This document shows, one piece after another, positions 13,156 through 25,060 of a DNA stretch of 64,000 nucleotides. The translations under genes were made by a program, and so were the position numbers. This DNA comes from Edolisoma coerulescens (Eukaryota > Chordata > Aves > Passeriformes > Campephagidae): contig VWZW01006868.1 of the NCBI GenBank assembly GCA_013397115.1, forward strand, positions 1,406,784-1,470,783, read 5' to 3'. The notes under the pieces were generated by a model. It was not told the origin of the DNA and made no database searches. It saw only the letters and a program-made list of their open reading frames with translations. Positions within the stretch are counted from its first letter, which is position 1; each line of letters begins with the position of its first letter.

Positions 13156-16100
13156 AATTACTTATACACATAATGAGCATGGAACATTTCAGGAATTTGG
13201 CTAGTACACGAAAATGTTTGAATAATGAATACAGAAGCAAGAATAATTTCTTGCAGCAGTAACAACACCACCACTATTCTTGTTGGTTTGTTTTGCTCTT
13301 GTTTTTTCTGGGAAATAGCGTTGCTTCATTATATTTCATTATTTGAAAGGTGGTTAGTCCACTAGAGTGAGCCTGGGGAGTTATTTCAAAGTACTCTATT
13401 ATTCAAATATGCAGATTTCTGATAAAGGAAAAGAAAAGATGTGACCAGCATTTCCCAGTGTGTTACTGGGAGATGGCCACCACTAAAAATTACATGTATT
13501 CATGTAAAAGACACAATTATTCTTTCCTTGAAGTTAAACTTGTCCATTAAGAAATTGCATGCCTGCTTTACTTCTGGTCTGGCAATGAGGAAAATGAGTG
13601 CCGACCAATAAAACTGTACGTGAAGAACAAAAAAGTAAGTGCTAATGACATGACATTCATGTTATCAGAATTACAGAGAGGTTTACTACTGCTGTTTCTA
13701 GCATTCTTTTGATAGATATGAGTAGTGGAATTGCTCTATGTGTGCTCCTGGAAAACATCTCATTTTCTGATTTACTTGCATTCCAAGGAAATCCTGGTAG
13801 TGCATTCTGAGGCTACTTTGTGATGTGTACTAAAATAGGACGAGTGGGAAAACCAAGTGATTTGCTTCGAATAGTACATTTGATACAAGAAAAAATACTA
13901 ACGTGGATGAAATTATGTCCTTTACAGCATTTCCAGCTCTTATTAAAAACATCCAGTTTTCAGAAATATTGTCTAAATTGGTTGAAATAGCTTTTAAAAA
14001 CATCACCCATAAAACAAAGCAATTTGTTGTAACCTTAGTTACATGGCAGATGCAAAAAATATGCCATTCTCTTTCTTCTTCCAGGCTAGAATCAACTTTT
14101 AAGGGAATGAGATTTGTAATTATCCCTAACTATATAATGTAATAGCACATCTTATGGTCTCACTGCCATCTCCAGACATTTTTGGAATTCATGCTCTAAT
14201 TAAACAAGGATCAACTGCAGAAATAAAATTTTAAAGTTTTGCTTAGCCCTTACTCGGGTAACTCTAAAAGGCAAAAGATCAAAAACAGGAAAAAGAGAAA
14301 GTGTTTGTTGCTCTTTCATGCTACTTCCACTGATGGGTTTTCCTTTCTTAATTTTTTTTCTTCTTGCAAATGCAGTAATATGTTTAATAATTTTTATGCA
14401 GATTTCCAAGACATGTTTTTATCAATGAGATAGAAAATGTGTAGGATTTTTACCTCTTAAAAAAAAAAAGAGACTGATAAAAAATCAGGTTATGACCTTA
14501 TTACTTAGTTCAAAGCAGGCAGAAATCAAAGCTAGCACAATTCTCCATCAGTGTGCTAGCTGAAGTATCTCAGTGTAAAGTCCACACATGAGAATGTCAG
14601 AAAGCAAAATGTACTATGGGAAAGAAGAAAAAAAAAATCTGTTTAGCTCAGACCACCCATGTCTAGCATAAAGAGGCTAATTCTGTGTGAACACTGTTTT
14701 TTGATGCCTAGTTATACCAGGCTGGATCAATTGCTCATACAAAGTTGCTTCATTGCAATTAAAATGTGCTGAATTACCGCAGATAAGATTCTGTTCCAAG
14801 TGACTAAGAATTAAATTTCTGCATCGGCCCTGGGACAGAGCACAGCATATTATTAACTTCTTTTGCAACTACAGAGTGTAAGAAAAGTTGCCCAGAGAGG
14901 ACATGCAGAGTAAGAGTCTTCCTCATCATCCCTAGAATACAAGATTAGGGCCAGACTCGGCAGGGAGAAGATCAGTTAGTGATCTTAAACCCTGAATGAA
15001 ATGTCTACTCATCTTACAGGTTTATGTCAAATTCTAGCCAGATCGTTTTGGTTCCAAGGTACCTTCTGTTCAACAAGGATATTAATGAAAACATGGACTT
15101 TTTTTTCATTGATTTAGTGGTTTGACATCATACTATTGAATCAAAAATGAACCTCCTGGCTCTTCAGCTGCTGTGTTGATACTGTCGCTGACAGTCCTTG
15201 GATTTATTTCTGTGGACTAATAAGGATGAAGCATAATAACAGGAGATAAATAATTGAAAGAATAACATTTTTAAATAAATACTAGTACTCTGAAAGACAA
15301 GAAATGTGCTTTTCACATGAATAATGCAATACCGTTTGTGTGTACTGTTATGGATGCAGTATAATTATCAGGTAGACCTTGTGAGAAATATGTTCCACAT
15401 CATTCTCTATGACTGCTAGGGGAAAAATTCTTCAGAAAAGAAAACCACACTGCCATCTTGAGCATTCATTCCCTGTAATTTTGCATGCTACTTCTTGGCT
15501 GGGGGAAAGGTGCATGGAGCTTATTGATATTTGAAAACAGAAATGTCTCTCCTTAACATTGTGTTGTCTTTTCAAAAGAGAAGCTGCTGACACAAACGTG
15601 TCTGGGTGACACTTCTAACAGGCTTTTCTTTACTGGAACAGGATTTCTGGTCAAACCTGGACAGGAATTCCAGAGAGCAATAGCTTAAAATGGTAAGATC
15701 ACTCCCTTATGAGCGCTAAATTCAAGTCCTTGCTCTTTCTAATTCACGGGATTGCTTTTTCTTCATTAATTGTTGTGTCTTTTTGCTACTGTCTTTGTCT
15801 GACTTTGCATTGCCCCAGCTTCATGGTCTCTGAGGTGAACCAGGTGCAGGTGTATCAGTAGACATCAGTAGACATTCCAGCACCTTTCCTGACTTGATAA
15901 TTCAAAACCCTCGACCATGGATATTCTCTTTGGCAACCTGCTTCTCTGAGAAACCTCAGTTCACAAAAAAAGCATTTCAACCATTCATGCTGTTTGCAGA
16001 CAAGCTACCACTTACTGGCACAAGCAGTCCCCATAAAACCCCAGCTGCTGAAAGGTGTAGACACTTATAAGTATAGGAGTTCCCTCATCTAACCCTGCTG

Positions 16101-16974
16101 CTGATCCAGACAGCTTTTTCCCCCTCTCCCAAATGCAAATTTTTTTTCAGGCTGTGGCTATAATCCCAACCCAGTTTTCCTGTCATCAAATTAGAAATAG
16201 CAGAGTAGCACTTTGTGTTGGGACTTATCACATTTCTTATCATGAGAACATGTTAGAGGAGAATATAAAACAATCATTAGCATGAGTCAGCGTTCCACCA
16301 AAATTTGAAGTTATAAGCTGTCACACACATATAACAGAATATAGAATATATCAAACTTATCATTCAGGTACTCTGAGGAACCTTTTCACTCACATCCAGT
16401 GCAAGACATTTTACTTGTAATGTGCTGCATGCTTTATACACTGAACAATTCCTGTTTACCCAGAATTTTGTTGAAAGGAATGGGGAGGAGGTGTGTGCAG
16501 AACAAGCAGTAGATACATTTGGAAGACATTAATATAGCAACAAACTGAACATGTCTTCAAGTTTTCTATGCAGAATGATTGAAGATCCATTAAACAAGCA
16601 ATCAACCTCCCACCCCCCAAAAATACCAGGAAGGAACACGCTGAATGAATCACACTACTATTTTGCACAACAAGGTATTAAAAACTGTTAGAATATGTTT
16701 TCAAATGTTTTATTTTGAAAATTAGATTTCAGTATGAAAATATCAAGCCATAAATTATAGTGTTTAGAAACCAAATCTGGGTCTATATTTTCAAATAACA
16801 TGTTTTTGCACTATTTGCTAAGACTTCCTAAGGTTGCATTATAGTTCATGTGAGTGAAAAGCGCTAATTAAACTGTTGGACTGAAGGTCAGTGATGTACT
16901 TCTAGGGAGGTGTCACTAAATATGTAAAATTAGATTGCTGTAAACAGACATAAATTTGTCCTGTTAGAAGGGCA
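13156..16974. other. AT-rich unique sequence with one perfect hairpin
   Basis: No gene or transposon was recognised. Small items inside are a perfect inverted repeat at 14530-14561, A runs at 14460-14469 and 14630-14638, and a 10-bp direct duplication near 15853-15874. Confidence 0.5.
14530..14561. repeat. Perfect 10-bp inverted repeat
   Basis: The arms AGCTAGCACA (14530-14539) and TGTGCTAGCT (14552-14561) are exact reverse complements separated by 12 bases. The structure could fold as a hairpin, but no transposon termini or transcription signals were found around it. Confidence 0.7.
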
Positions 16975-17900
16975 AATTTACTGAAGAGAAGAAACTGTCA
17001 GCCGAAAAATAGTGACAGAGAAGCTGTCTCACAGCCTGGAAGCTGAGCCCAGGACCAGGCCTGAGAGCCAGAAACTTGAAAAGTACAGCTGCCCCCTCTG
17101 AAGTATAGCTGGGTTACCTAGAAACCAGAGATATCCTCAGATACCACTAAAAAGTGCAAAATCAAGGAATTGTTATGACAGTTTGTTTTCTGAAAAGGTG
17201 GAAATAATCTGGGAATATAAAATGGGTCTGAAAGAGTAGAAAACAATGACATGACTGGTGTAAAGTAAAATTTAACAGCCTATATTGACTGTTCAAAGTG
17301 GTGATATCCTATGTCATGTTGCATCCCAGTGACTGGAAAAGGACTAAATTTTTATCCAAAGTTGAGCCTCTGTTTCTCAGAGCTTCCCATGCTGCACACA
17401 CTTTTCCTTTTCTACATGGGTTGAACATGTGAACTTTCTTTGGGATCTTAGACTCTCCCTAGACATGACTCCAGAGCCTGTGGCACAGGTCACCTCTGAA
17501 GTGAAACTGCCTGCTGAATTACTGGTCCTGCTTTGGGTGCATTTTAGGGGTCGGTTTGGTTTGCCCTCCCATCCCTGGGATGGTTTTGCTCTCCCCTCAG
17601 GGGTGGTTTGGCCCCTTCTGCTTCGCAAGGCACGAGTACTCTACACCCATATCAGTAAACTTCCATGAGAATATGTGCTGTTATACTGGTGATAAACTTG
17701 CCTCATGAGTGATGTCTGGGGTAACCTGTTATACCTTCTGGGGTTTGCTGTCATAGTAAACTCTACACCTCCTTGGTTTTGCTGTTATTCGTTGCTGAAT
17801 AATATTGATTGACACTATAGTATTGATTGCAATAGTAATTTATAATAGCTTGATATAGATCAATATAATCACAGAAGTATGTGTTAGTGGTGATTTTGTG
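16975..17900 (+). mobile_element. Probable degraded LTR-type repeat, unconfirmed
   Basis: The segment is richer in GC than its flanks, and its texture (GGGATGGTTTTGCTCTCC, then cytosine-rich blocks and a TATCAGTAAACTTCC motif near 17652) resembles avian endogenous-retrovirus LTR sequence. I could not define TG and CA ends or a target-site duplication. A CACAGAAGTAT at 17871 repeats the GAAGTAT seen near 17100, but that pair does not bound TG/CA ends. No gag or pol frame is visible downstream. It could instead be unrelated intergenic sequence. Confidence 0.3.
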
Positions 17901-20900
17901 GTGGCCCACTTGCTAAAGGGCAAGACAGACACATACCTGCTATTTTATAATTTTCCTGTGGTTGATATTACAAGAACTGGAGGGACAAGAGATCACAAAC
18001 CTGGAATCCAGGTGCTCTGAGGTTTTACTACAAATGGAAAATTTGAGTAAGCTAAATGAAAAGGAGGAGGTCTTTGAACTTTGAACTCAATAAACTAGAG
18101 AAATTTTAGAGAAACAGATGAGGTGCAAATTGGCTACAGTGACAATAATACTATCATTTTATCTTTTTTTGCCTGTTAAAAAAGATAAAAAGGATAATGT
18201 TTTCACAGTACAGTGAGGATTTTAATGCTTCATAATATCCGAAATTAAATCTCAATATGGAACAAAGGAGACATTTGCTTGACATGGAGACATGGAAAAA
18301 AACTAGGAAAAAGAACTCCTGTTATTGTTTAGAAACTTAAACTGTTAGTTTTTGTGTGCAAGATGAACACGTACACAAGTCATTACTTGGTCAAAGGATG
18401 ATCACGAAGGGTGGTGGCTGACCTACCACTCATGGAAATCACTGGTATGTTTCCACTTGTATAATGGATTTTGGAGTTCACTATGTGACAAAATGAACTC
18501 CTGTGGAAATAACTTGTGAAATATTAGCCTTCTGGAAATAACTTTTTAAAAATGTTATTATTCATACTAGTCATCCGTAACACCATTATATTACTTGGTG
18601 CCATTTTGATCTCTCAGGAGTCCCTTCTTGGTAGTATCAACCTAAAACGAAAACAGATTTTTCTTCTTTCCAGTTTTTCACACATATGGATGAATTCTCA
18701 GTCTTGGAATGACTAAAGACATAAGTAAGTTTCCTGCTTTATGGCTTCAGCCAGATATGTATGGTAGCCCTAGGCTAGAAAATGGAATTTCCACACATTC
18801 AGACATAACCACTTTAAGTGAACCATCCTACCATGAGTAAGTTAATTGATTCTTAATCAAATTTTAAAATTAGTTTCATACTAAAATTGGTAAAGATGAT
18901 GCAGTTAATTATTAATAAGAGTTTATTTCACATGTTTTGACTTTGCAAGCAGAGTTTATAAGGACAAATGAGAATAGCTCCAGCAGTGACAGTAACGCAT
19001 CAGGCAATACACTAATATCTTGTGTGATTATAAAATATTTATTGTGATGGAAAACGAGAGAAAGTGACAGAGAGGGAGCATGACATTTGTTTTCAAAATA
19101 TGCAAATCTTTTTTAAAATGTCATTTTGAAATAGAAAGAGGAAATAAACCACAACTAACCTATTATGTGATCCATATTAAGAGAAAAACAGTTTCAAATT
19201 TACTGAGCAATTGTTTTATGACAGAACCAAAACTGTTCTAAATGACCATGAAATTCTAAACTTTTCAGCCTGAATTCTTTAGTAATCAAAGTTTGTTTGC
19301 TATTTTGCTGTTTTATACTTCTGCTCTTGATTTTTAATTGATGTTATTTATCCCATAAAAGTGATCACTAGAAAAGAATGCTACGGCTTTCACAAGTGAG
19401 GTCAGTGGAAAGCTTTTAATTGACTCAATTACCCAGAATGAAAAATAGAGATGTGCTAGTTTTTGTAAAGCATAACAGAGATTAAAATGCTGGGAAAGTA
19501 ATAAAGCATAATAAATTGGTATAAGATTGGAATTGGTTTTCTTTTTTTTAGGTAAAATGAATGTGTTTTATTCCTTTTTGGGGTTTTTTTTTTGTTTCAT
19601 TTTTCTTTTTTCCAAAGCAAATAAATTAAGCAGTATTAAATGGTTCTACCAATCATTTCAAAGAAAGTGTATACAAGTGACCTGAGGCAGGGAATAAAAA
19701 GAAATATCTCAACCTTATCAGAAGGGAAATGGCAGAAGTCAAAAAAAAGTGATTTTGATTTGTCAAATATTGAACCTTCAAATGCAAATTCTGCATTTCA
19801 TCTTTCTTCTCTAATTTTCTCTTTTTCTTCGTATCTGAGGAAGAAATTCTTCTACTTCTAACAGTTTGTCTTCCCCTGACAATGCATGGCAGGACTAAAA
19901 TCAACATAAAATGTCACAGATGCAGTGTTAAAATATTGAAAACAAGGAAACAAACAAACAAACATACAAACAAGTGTCTTTCAGTAAGCTGTGTCATATG
20001 GCATTGGTCAAGTGTGTAGAGCTTTCATTTCTGGAAGGTACACTTGAATGTGCTGCTGAGAGTCACTGTTATTTTTACTGAGGTCAGCATTCAGAATTAA
20101 AAACAGTAGTAAAATAAAGTCTCCATTCAGATTAACCTGGAAATCAATTTAACTATTACCAGAACTTCTGCTGTGACTGTGCAAAAGGGAAAGCAGAATT
20201 ACTCTAAACTCTCCTCCTAGAGCTGGTTGGGATTTTTTTTTTTATTTGACTAATTTTAAACCCTTTTAATTTGATTTATTTTTTTAGGATATGTGTCAAG
20301 AATCTGAAGTCTGAAAGTGTTTGCTTTTTCAGCATTTATTTTCAGGAAAAAATGGTTACCAATTTTTTTTAATAAACAATTATTTTGTTCAAAATACATT
20401 TTACAAAAATAAAAGATTTTTTAATGGAAAATATTCTTGATTTTCAAGATTTTCTATGGAAATCTTAATTGATATATCTGTTAATAAATGTGAGAGAGAC
20501 AGATACTAGGGTAGTTAGTGCCACAGAGATTCCTGTAGAGATATGAAACAATAAGGAAAAAAAGGTTTATATTTATAAATATAAGCATAAAGGTTTATGC
20601 ATTAAAAACAGTTCTGGTGATGACATCACAGGCAGGAATTGATGAAGATAAGAGACTATTATTTCATTAGTTGGTAATTCTGTAACTATGACACTATTAG
20701 TGTTTCCATATATATATAAGGACAATATAGTCTATTATTTTGGGGGGGACAACTGTCCTCGTAGGAGGCCGAAGTTTATCACAGAATGAGGAAAATCTTT
20801 AGCATACAGAAATTTTCAGAGGAATCTTCAGATTTCCCTTTTCCATCTCAAATAAACATAATTACTTGATTTTGTGTGCAAGGCATTATGATCTGCCTTG

Positions 20901-23274
20901 TTAATTGAATATATAACCACAATTTCAGTGAATGTACAGCTTTCCCTTCTTTTTTGCCATTTAAGAGCTTCTAAGCAGAGCCATAGGACTTTGTGATGAT
21001 TTAGTGAGGATTTACTGTTCTTCAGTGGCAACAAAAGAGAGGTTTGAAAACATTTCCATAGTTTCATGTGCGTGGTACCTCATAGCACCAGAAGCCCCAG
21101 TCATACAAGAGCTTTCAGGGAGGGACTTTTTGGCTCTTGACTCCACGTCTACATCTTCCAGTTCCTGAAGGCATGAGCAAACTGTGCTCCAAAGCTCATC
21201 ACAACATCAAGTGCTGGCACATGTTGCAGTCCTGTTACAGTCTGAAATGGGAATGATATTGGAACAGGCAGAAAAACAGGTTTTCTCTATCCAAGATGTA
21301 AAGCCATAGGGGTATATTCTACATGAAAACAACTGTAGAAATGTGTCGTAACAGTACCTGACTATTTCTAAGGGGACAATCAACAATAACAGCTAATTGT
21401 TTAACATAATCACTACAAAACCAAAATAACCTGCTGTGCTTTCTTCTGTTTTATCTCAAATAGGAGACCACAGAAGGTAATTATTCTAAAATAATGGGTT
21501 TGTTTGAACACTGCTGGCTCTACTGACATTTTAAAAGACATGAAGCTTAAATAAAACTCTAACATTATTAACACATATTCTTGTCATTATAACCAGGGAA
21601 AGAGCAAGCTAATGCTGGTATGGCTCTTAAGTCAAACAATGTGCCTGACTCATAAGGTACAAAGGCTCCAAGGGAGTACATGAATGTCCTATGGGTAGTC
21701 TAAGTTTCAAGTTGTTGGATAAAACTGAATTCAGAGGTTTCAGTCACTGTCATTTCATTCAGCTCTACAGGACCACTATGTGTTATTTCAACACCTCTTG
21801 TTTTCCTTAAACCTATGGATTTAATATTATTTCATATTAGCACATCATTTGAAATACTTGTCTGTGCCATTTTTTTTTTTTTGATGGAATCCTGCATTAA
21901 CAGGGAATTCTGATTAGTTTCCTCATTTGTGGAGATTTCCCATTCTTCCCACTGATGGAGACTCCACCTTTGTCAAAGCCTTTTATTAAAACAGACTTCT
22001 GTTAATAACATCGTCTCCCCCCATTTCTTCAAAAAAGCCTGCTGTCCTCTGTCATGCACTGGAACTTCTGTTTAGTTTCTCAACTTTTCTTGCTGTTATT
22101 TACAGAGAATTTTGTTCACATCACCTCTTGCTCATCTCATATGAGGATGAAAAGGCCAACTTAACAGTTTACTGTGTCACCCAGTTCTTAGTATAACAAA
22201 AAGTAAAATAGCAGATGTGCACAAACGTATAAAACTGATCCTCTACAGACTGGCTCCAATTCCATTTTATGATAGGCATGGTGGATCCCACATCATATTT
22301 TTTTTCCTGAAAACTTTTGGTTGAGGAAAACTTCATTTCTTTCAAAGGTTTTTGAATATGTTAAAAAAAAAAAAAGCCAAAGTGTGACTTTTGCCCAGAA
22401 AATGTAAATGTTATGAGCTTGACATAAACTAAGTATATAAATACTCATTAAATGTAAAGAAATATTAAAGAAATATAGAAATATTCATTAAATGTTTTGG
22501 ACAAAGGCAAGATACTACAGCAAGATGTTTGCATTGTTCACAGGAAATTTCTGAAAGGGAAATAGAGCAAGAGGAAGCAGTAAAGATAGGATGATGAATA
22601 ATAAAGCAAAGGTAAGTGGATAAGTACCTCAGAGCACTGAGACATTTGGGATACATCAGATGATGGATGGTTTTAAGACCTACCTCAGTTTGCAAAGTGC
22701 TGAAGGACAGAAAGAAAAGCATGTGGGACTGAAAGGGCCACGTAAGAGACTGCAGCTAATTCATCCTAGCTCCCTCATTACCGAGTCACTGGCAGAAACA
22801 TGGAACAACAGATTTTTAGGCTAAGAATTGATAAAGCATCCTATACCTTCGAAAGGACTTCTATTCCCTTGACTACGTAACAAAATATTAAAACCTTTAG
22901 CTTTTCTATTAAAGAAAAAAAAATAAAAGACAGGAAAGCCAGACACTAGAAAGGTTTCACCTTAGTATTGGTATTTAGTGGTTTTTTATCAGTACTAGTT
23001 TAGTCCTTTCAATATGCAGTTTCTAGCAAAGATGTAGCACTCTGCATGTAGAAGCTACCTGGTTTTTACATTACCCTTTTCTGTCCTCAAAACTGATGAT
23101 TGACACAATGACATCTTAAATTAGACTTGTCCATTACAAATTGCTTCTGTTCAGTTTGTCTTCTTTAGAAAAATGCTTGAGGCAGTTTTAGAGAAAAAAT
23201 ATTTGGGCTGAGGGCACTGATCTCCAAATCCAAGTTAATGCTACATGTCACTTGAAAAAACACCTTGTGAACAT
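17901..23274. other. AT-rich unique sequence, no gene seen
   Basis: This is ordinary AT-rich DNA with many poly(T) and poly(A) runs (for example 21870-21882 and 22363-22375). Frames are short, and overlapping antisense pairs such as 19640-19861/19653-19907 look compositional. A splice-like AAAG/GTAAGT at 22611 has no coding frame attached. Confidence 0.55.
19948..19973. repeat. (CAAA)n microsatellite
   Basis: About six CAAA units occur with one CATA interruption. This is a minor simple repeat. Confidence 0.8.
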
Positions 23275-23641
23275 ACTCACAGAATCTCAGAACAGCTGAG
23301 TTTGAAAGGCATCCCTGGAGGTCATGCTGTCCAACCACCCAGGCCAAGCAAGGCTACCTAACAGCAGGTTGCCACAGTCATGCCCAGATGCCTTCTGAAT
23401 ATCTCTAAAGATACCCAAAATCTTTGGTTGTCTACAACCTTCACAGTCTTCCTGGGCTACCTGTGCCAGGACTCAATCACCCTCACAGCCAAAAAGTGTT
23501 TCCTGAGGTTCAGGCAGAACCTCCTCTGTTTCAGTTTATTTCAGTTTATTATTTTAGTTATATTCAGTTTATTTATTTTAGTTTCAGTCTATTTCCTCTC
23601 ATTCTGTCACTGAGCACCACTGAACCTGGCTCCATTCTCTT
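23275..23641 (-). mobile_element. CR1 LINE 3' end, older copy
   Basis: On the plus strand the element begins with TCACAGAATCTCAGAACAGC, the reversed CR1 terminal octamer region. It continues through landmarks of the older CR1 subfamilies: GTCCAACCACC, then GAATATCTC, CAATCACCCTCACAG, GTGTTTCCTGAGGTTCAG and GAACCTCCTCTGTTTCAGTTT. Downstream, TGTCACTGAGCACCACTGA and CCTGGCTCCATTCTCTT complete the match. Only the untranslated tail and the very end of ORF2 remain, and stops fill the frames. Inside it, at 23529-23592, sequence not expected in CR1 has grown as a roughly 10-base tandem repeat. Confidence 0.88.
23529..23592. repeat. Tandem expansion of TTTCAGTTTA-like units inside CR1
   Basis: Two exact TTTCAGTTTA copies are followed by four or so diverged copies (such as TATTCAGTTTA and TTTATTTTAG). 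They are seeded on the TTTCAGTTT that normally occurs once in CR1 at this place. Confidence 0.8.
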
Positions 23642-25060
23642 AAAAATAGAGGTTGGTCCAATCACGAGATCTCAGTAACATTTGTATTTAGTATTTCTGG
23701 TCTACTGGTTGGATAACATTGCCTTATTAGGAATTCAGATTGTGTGTCAAAGTCATGGGAAAAAATAAGAAAAAGACGCTGAACTGAGTCAAATTAAAAA
23801 CTTTCAAGGCCTTAACTGTAAAAATAAGTTACAGTATTATATAAATGCTATCATTTTAATTGCTTAAATGGAAAAATATATCATCACATTAAAAAGAACA
23901 AAAAAGTCTCTTTTTCCATTATTTATCAAACCATTAACCGCAAATGAATAAATAGTATACTAAATAGTATACTAATATTTTATATTAAATCCCTTCCTTA
24001 TAAAACTGAAATTGATGATAGTTTCTAATTTATTAGTACTGTTTTGAGTATTCTAGGAAAATTACATTGAAATAGCTCTATGAATTCGAATGTTAGAAAA
24101 TTGTTACAATTACTGTTCGTATACAAATACTTGTGCATTGTCTGTACAGCTTCTGTCAAGTTAATTCTATACAAATGGCACAGATATAAAGTGAAAATGG
24201 ATTCTTCTAGCCTAAGTGACATTCCTGCCAAGAAATTAATTGGAGAAGCTACAATTAACATATATGAAATTATCAAGTTTTGTTCTATGGGAAAATAAAT
24301 ACTTTTGTAGGAAAAGTTGCAGAAAGGCAAAAGTGTGATACTTAAAACAGATTTATAAAATTTCTATTGATTCAATTTAGGCAGCATGGTGGAAAATGTA
24401 TATTTACCTCAACAGAGGAAGAGTAAAATTAAACCTTTTTACAAGAGTAACAAATCTGATTAAATGAGTCAGGGCAAGATATTGAAAAATATATCATCTT
24501 CCATTGTGGAGCATTTAAATAAAAGGTTGGTAAGTACATCCTATTTCCAACACATTTGAATATTTTTGCCATATCATGCTATTATTTTATGACATCTTTT
24601 CACTGGAACTCATTTTAGTTCTGCTGATATGTATATTGTCTGTTGTAATCATCACATAAGAAAATATATTAAATTTCATGTTAATTACATACATACACAA
24701 ATAAAAGAACTAAATCTAACATAATGAAGAAAGAAAATACTTCCAGACTTTATCACGCCTTAAAACAAATCAGCAACCAATACACATAAAAAGTATGCAA
24801 ATACATAAAACCAAGTTCTAAATAAATGATGAATGTTGTACTGCAATTAACTCTGCCAGAATATGGGAAACACCTCTATAAAAAGAATGCATTTTTTTCA
24901 AAAATAATATATGTATGGCATCTGGTAGTACAAAGGACTGAAGAAATATATAGAACAGGCTGTTCAGATATTGTGGCAGTGTGGGCAAGTGGAATTTCTT
25001 ATTCATAGCTTGTGAAACTGTCATCTTTTAGCAAATTTCACTGCCTAATATCACAGACTA
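23642..25060. other. AT-rich unique sequence, no gene seen
   Basis: No gene or transposon was recognised. A short direct duplication of AATAGTATACTA occurs at 23951-23974. Paired antisense frames at 24025-24330 look compositional. Confidence 0.55.

Noticed and set aside
22544..22611. Short segment between TTCACAG and AAAG/GTAAGT
   Set aside because: The pyrimidine tract is poor and all frames stop within 68 bases.
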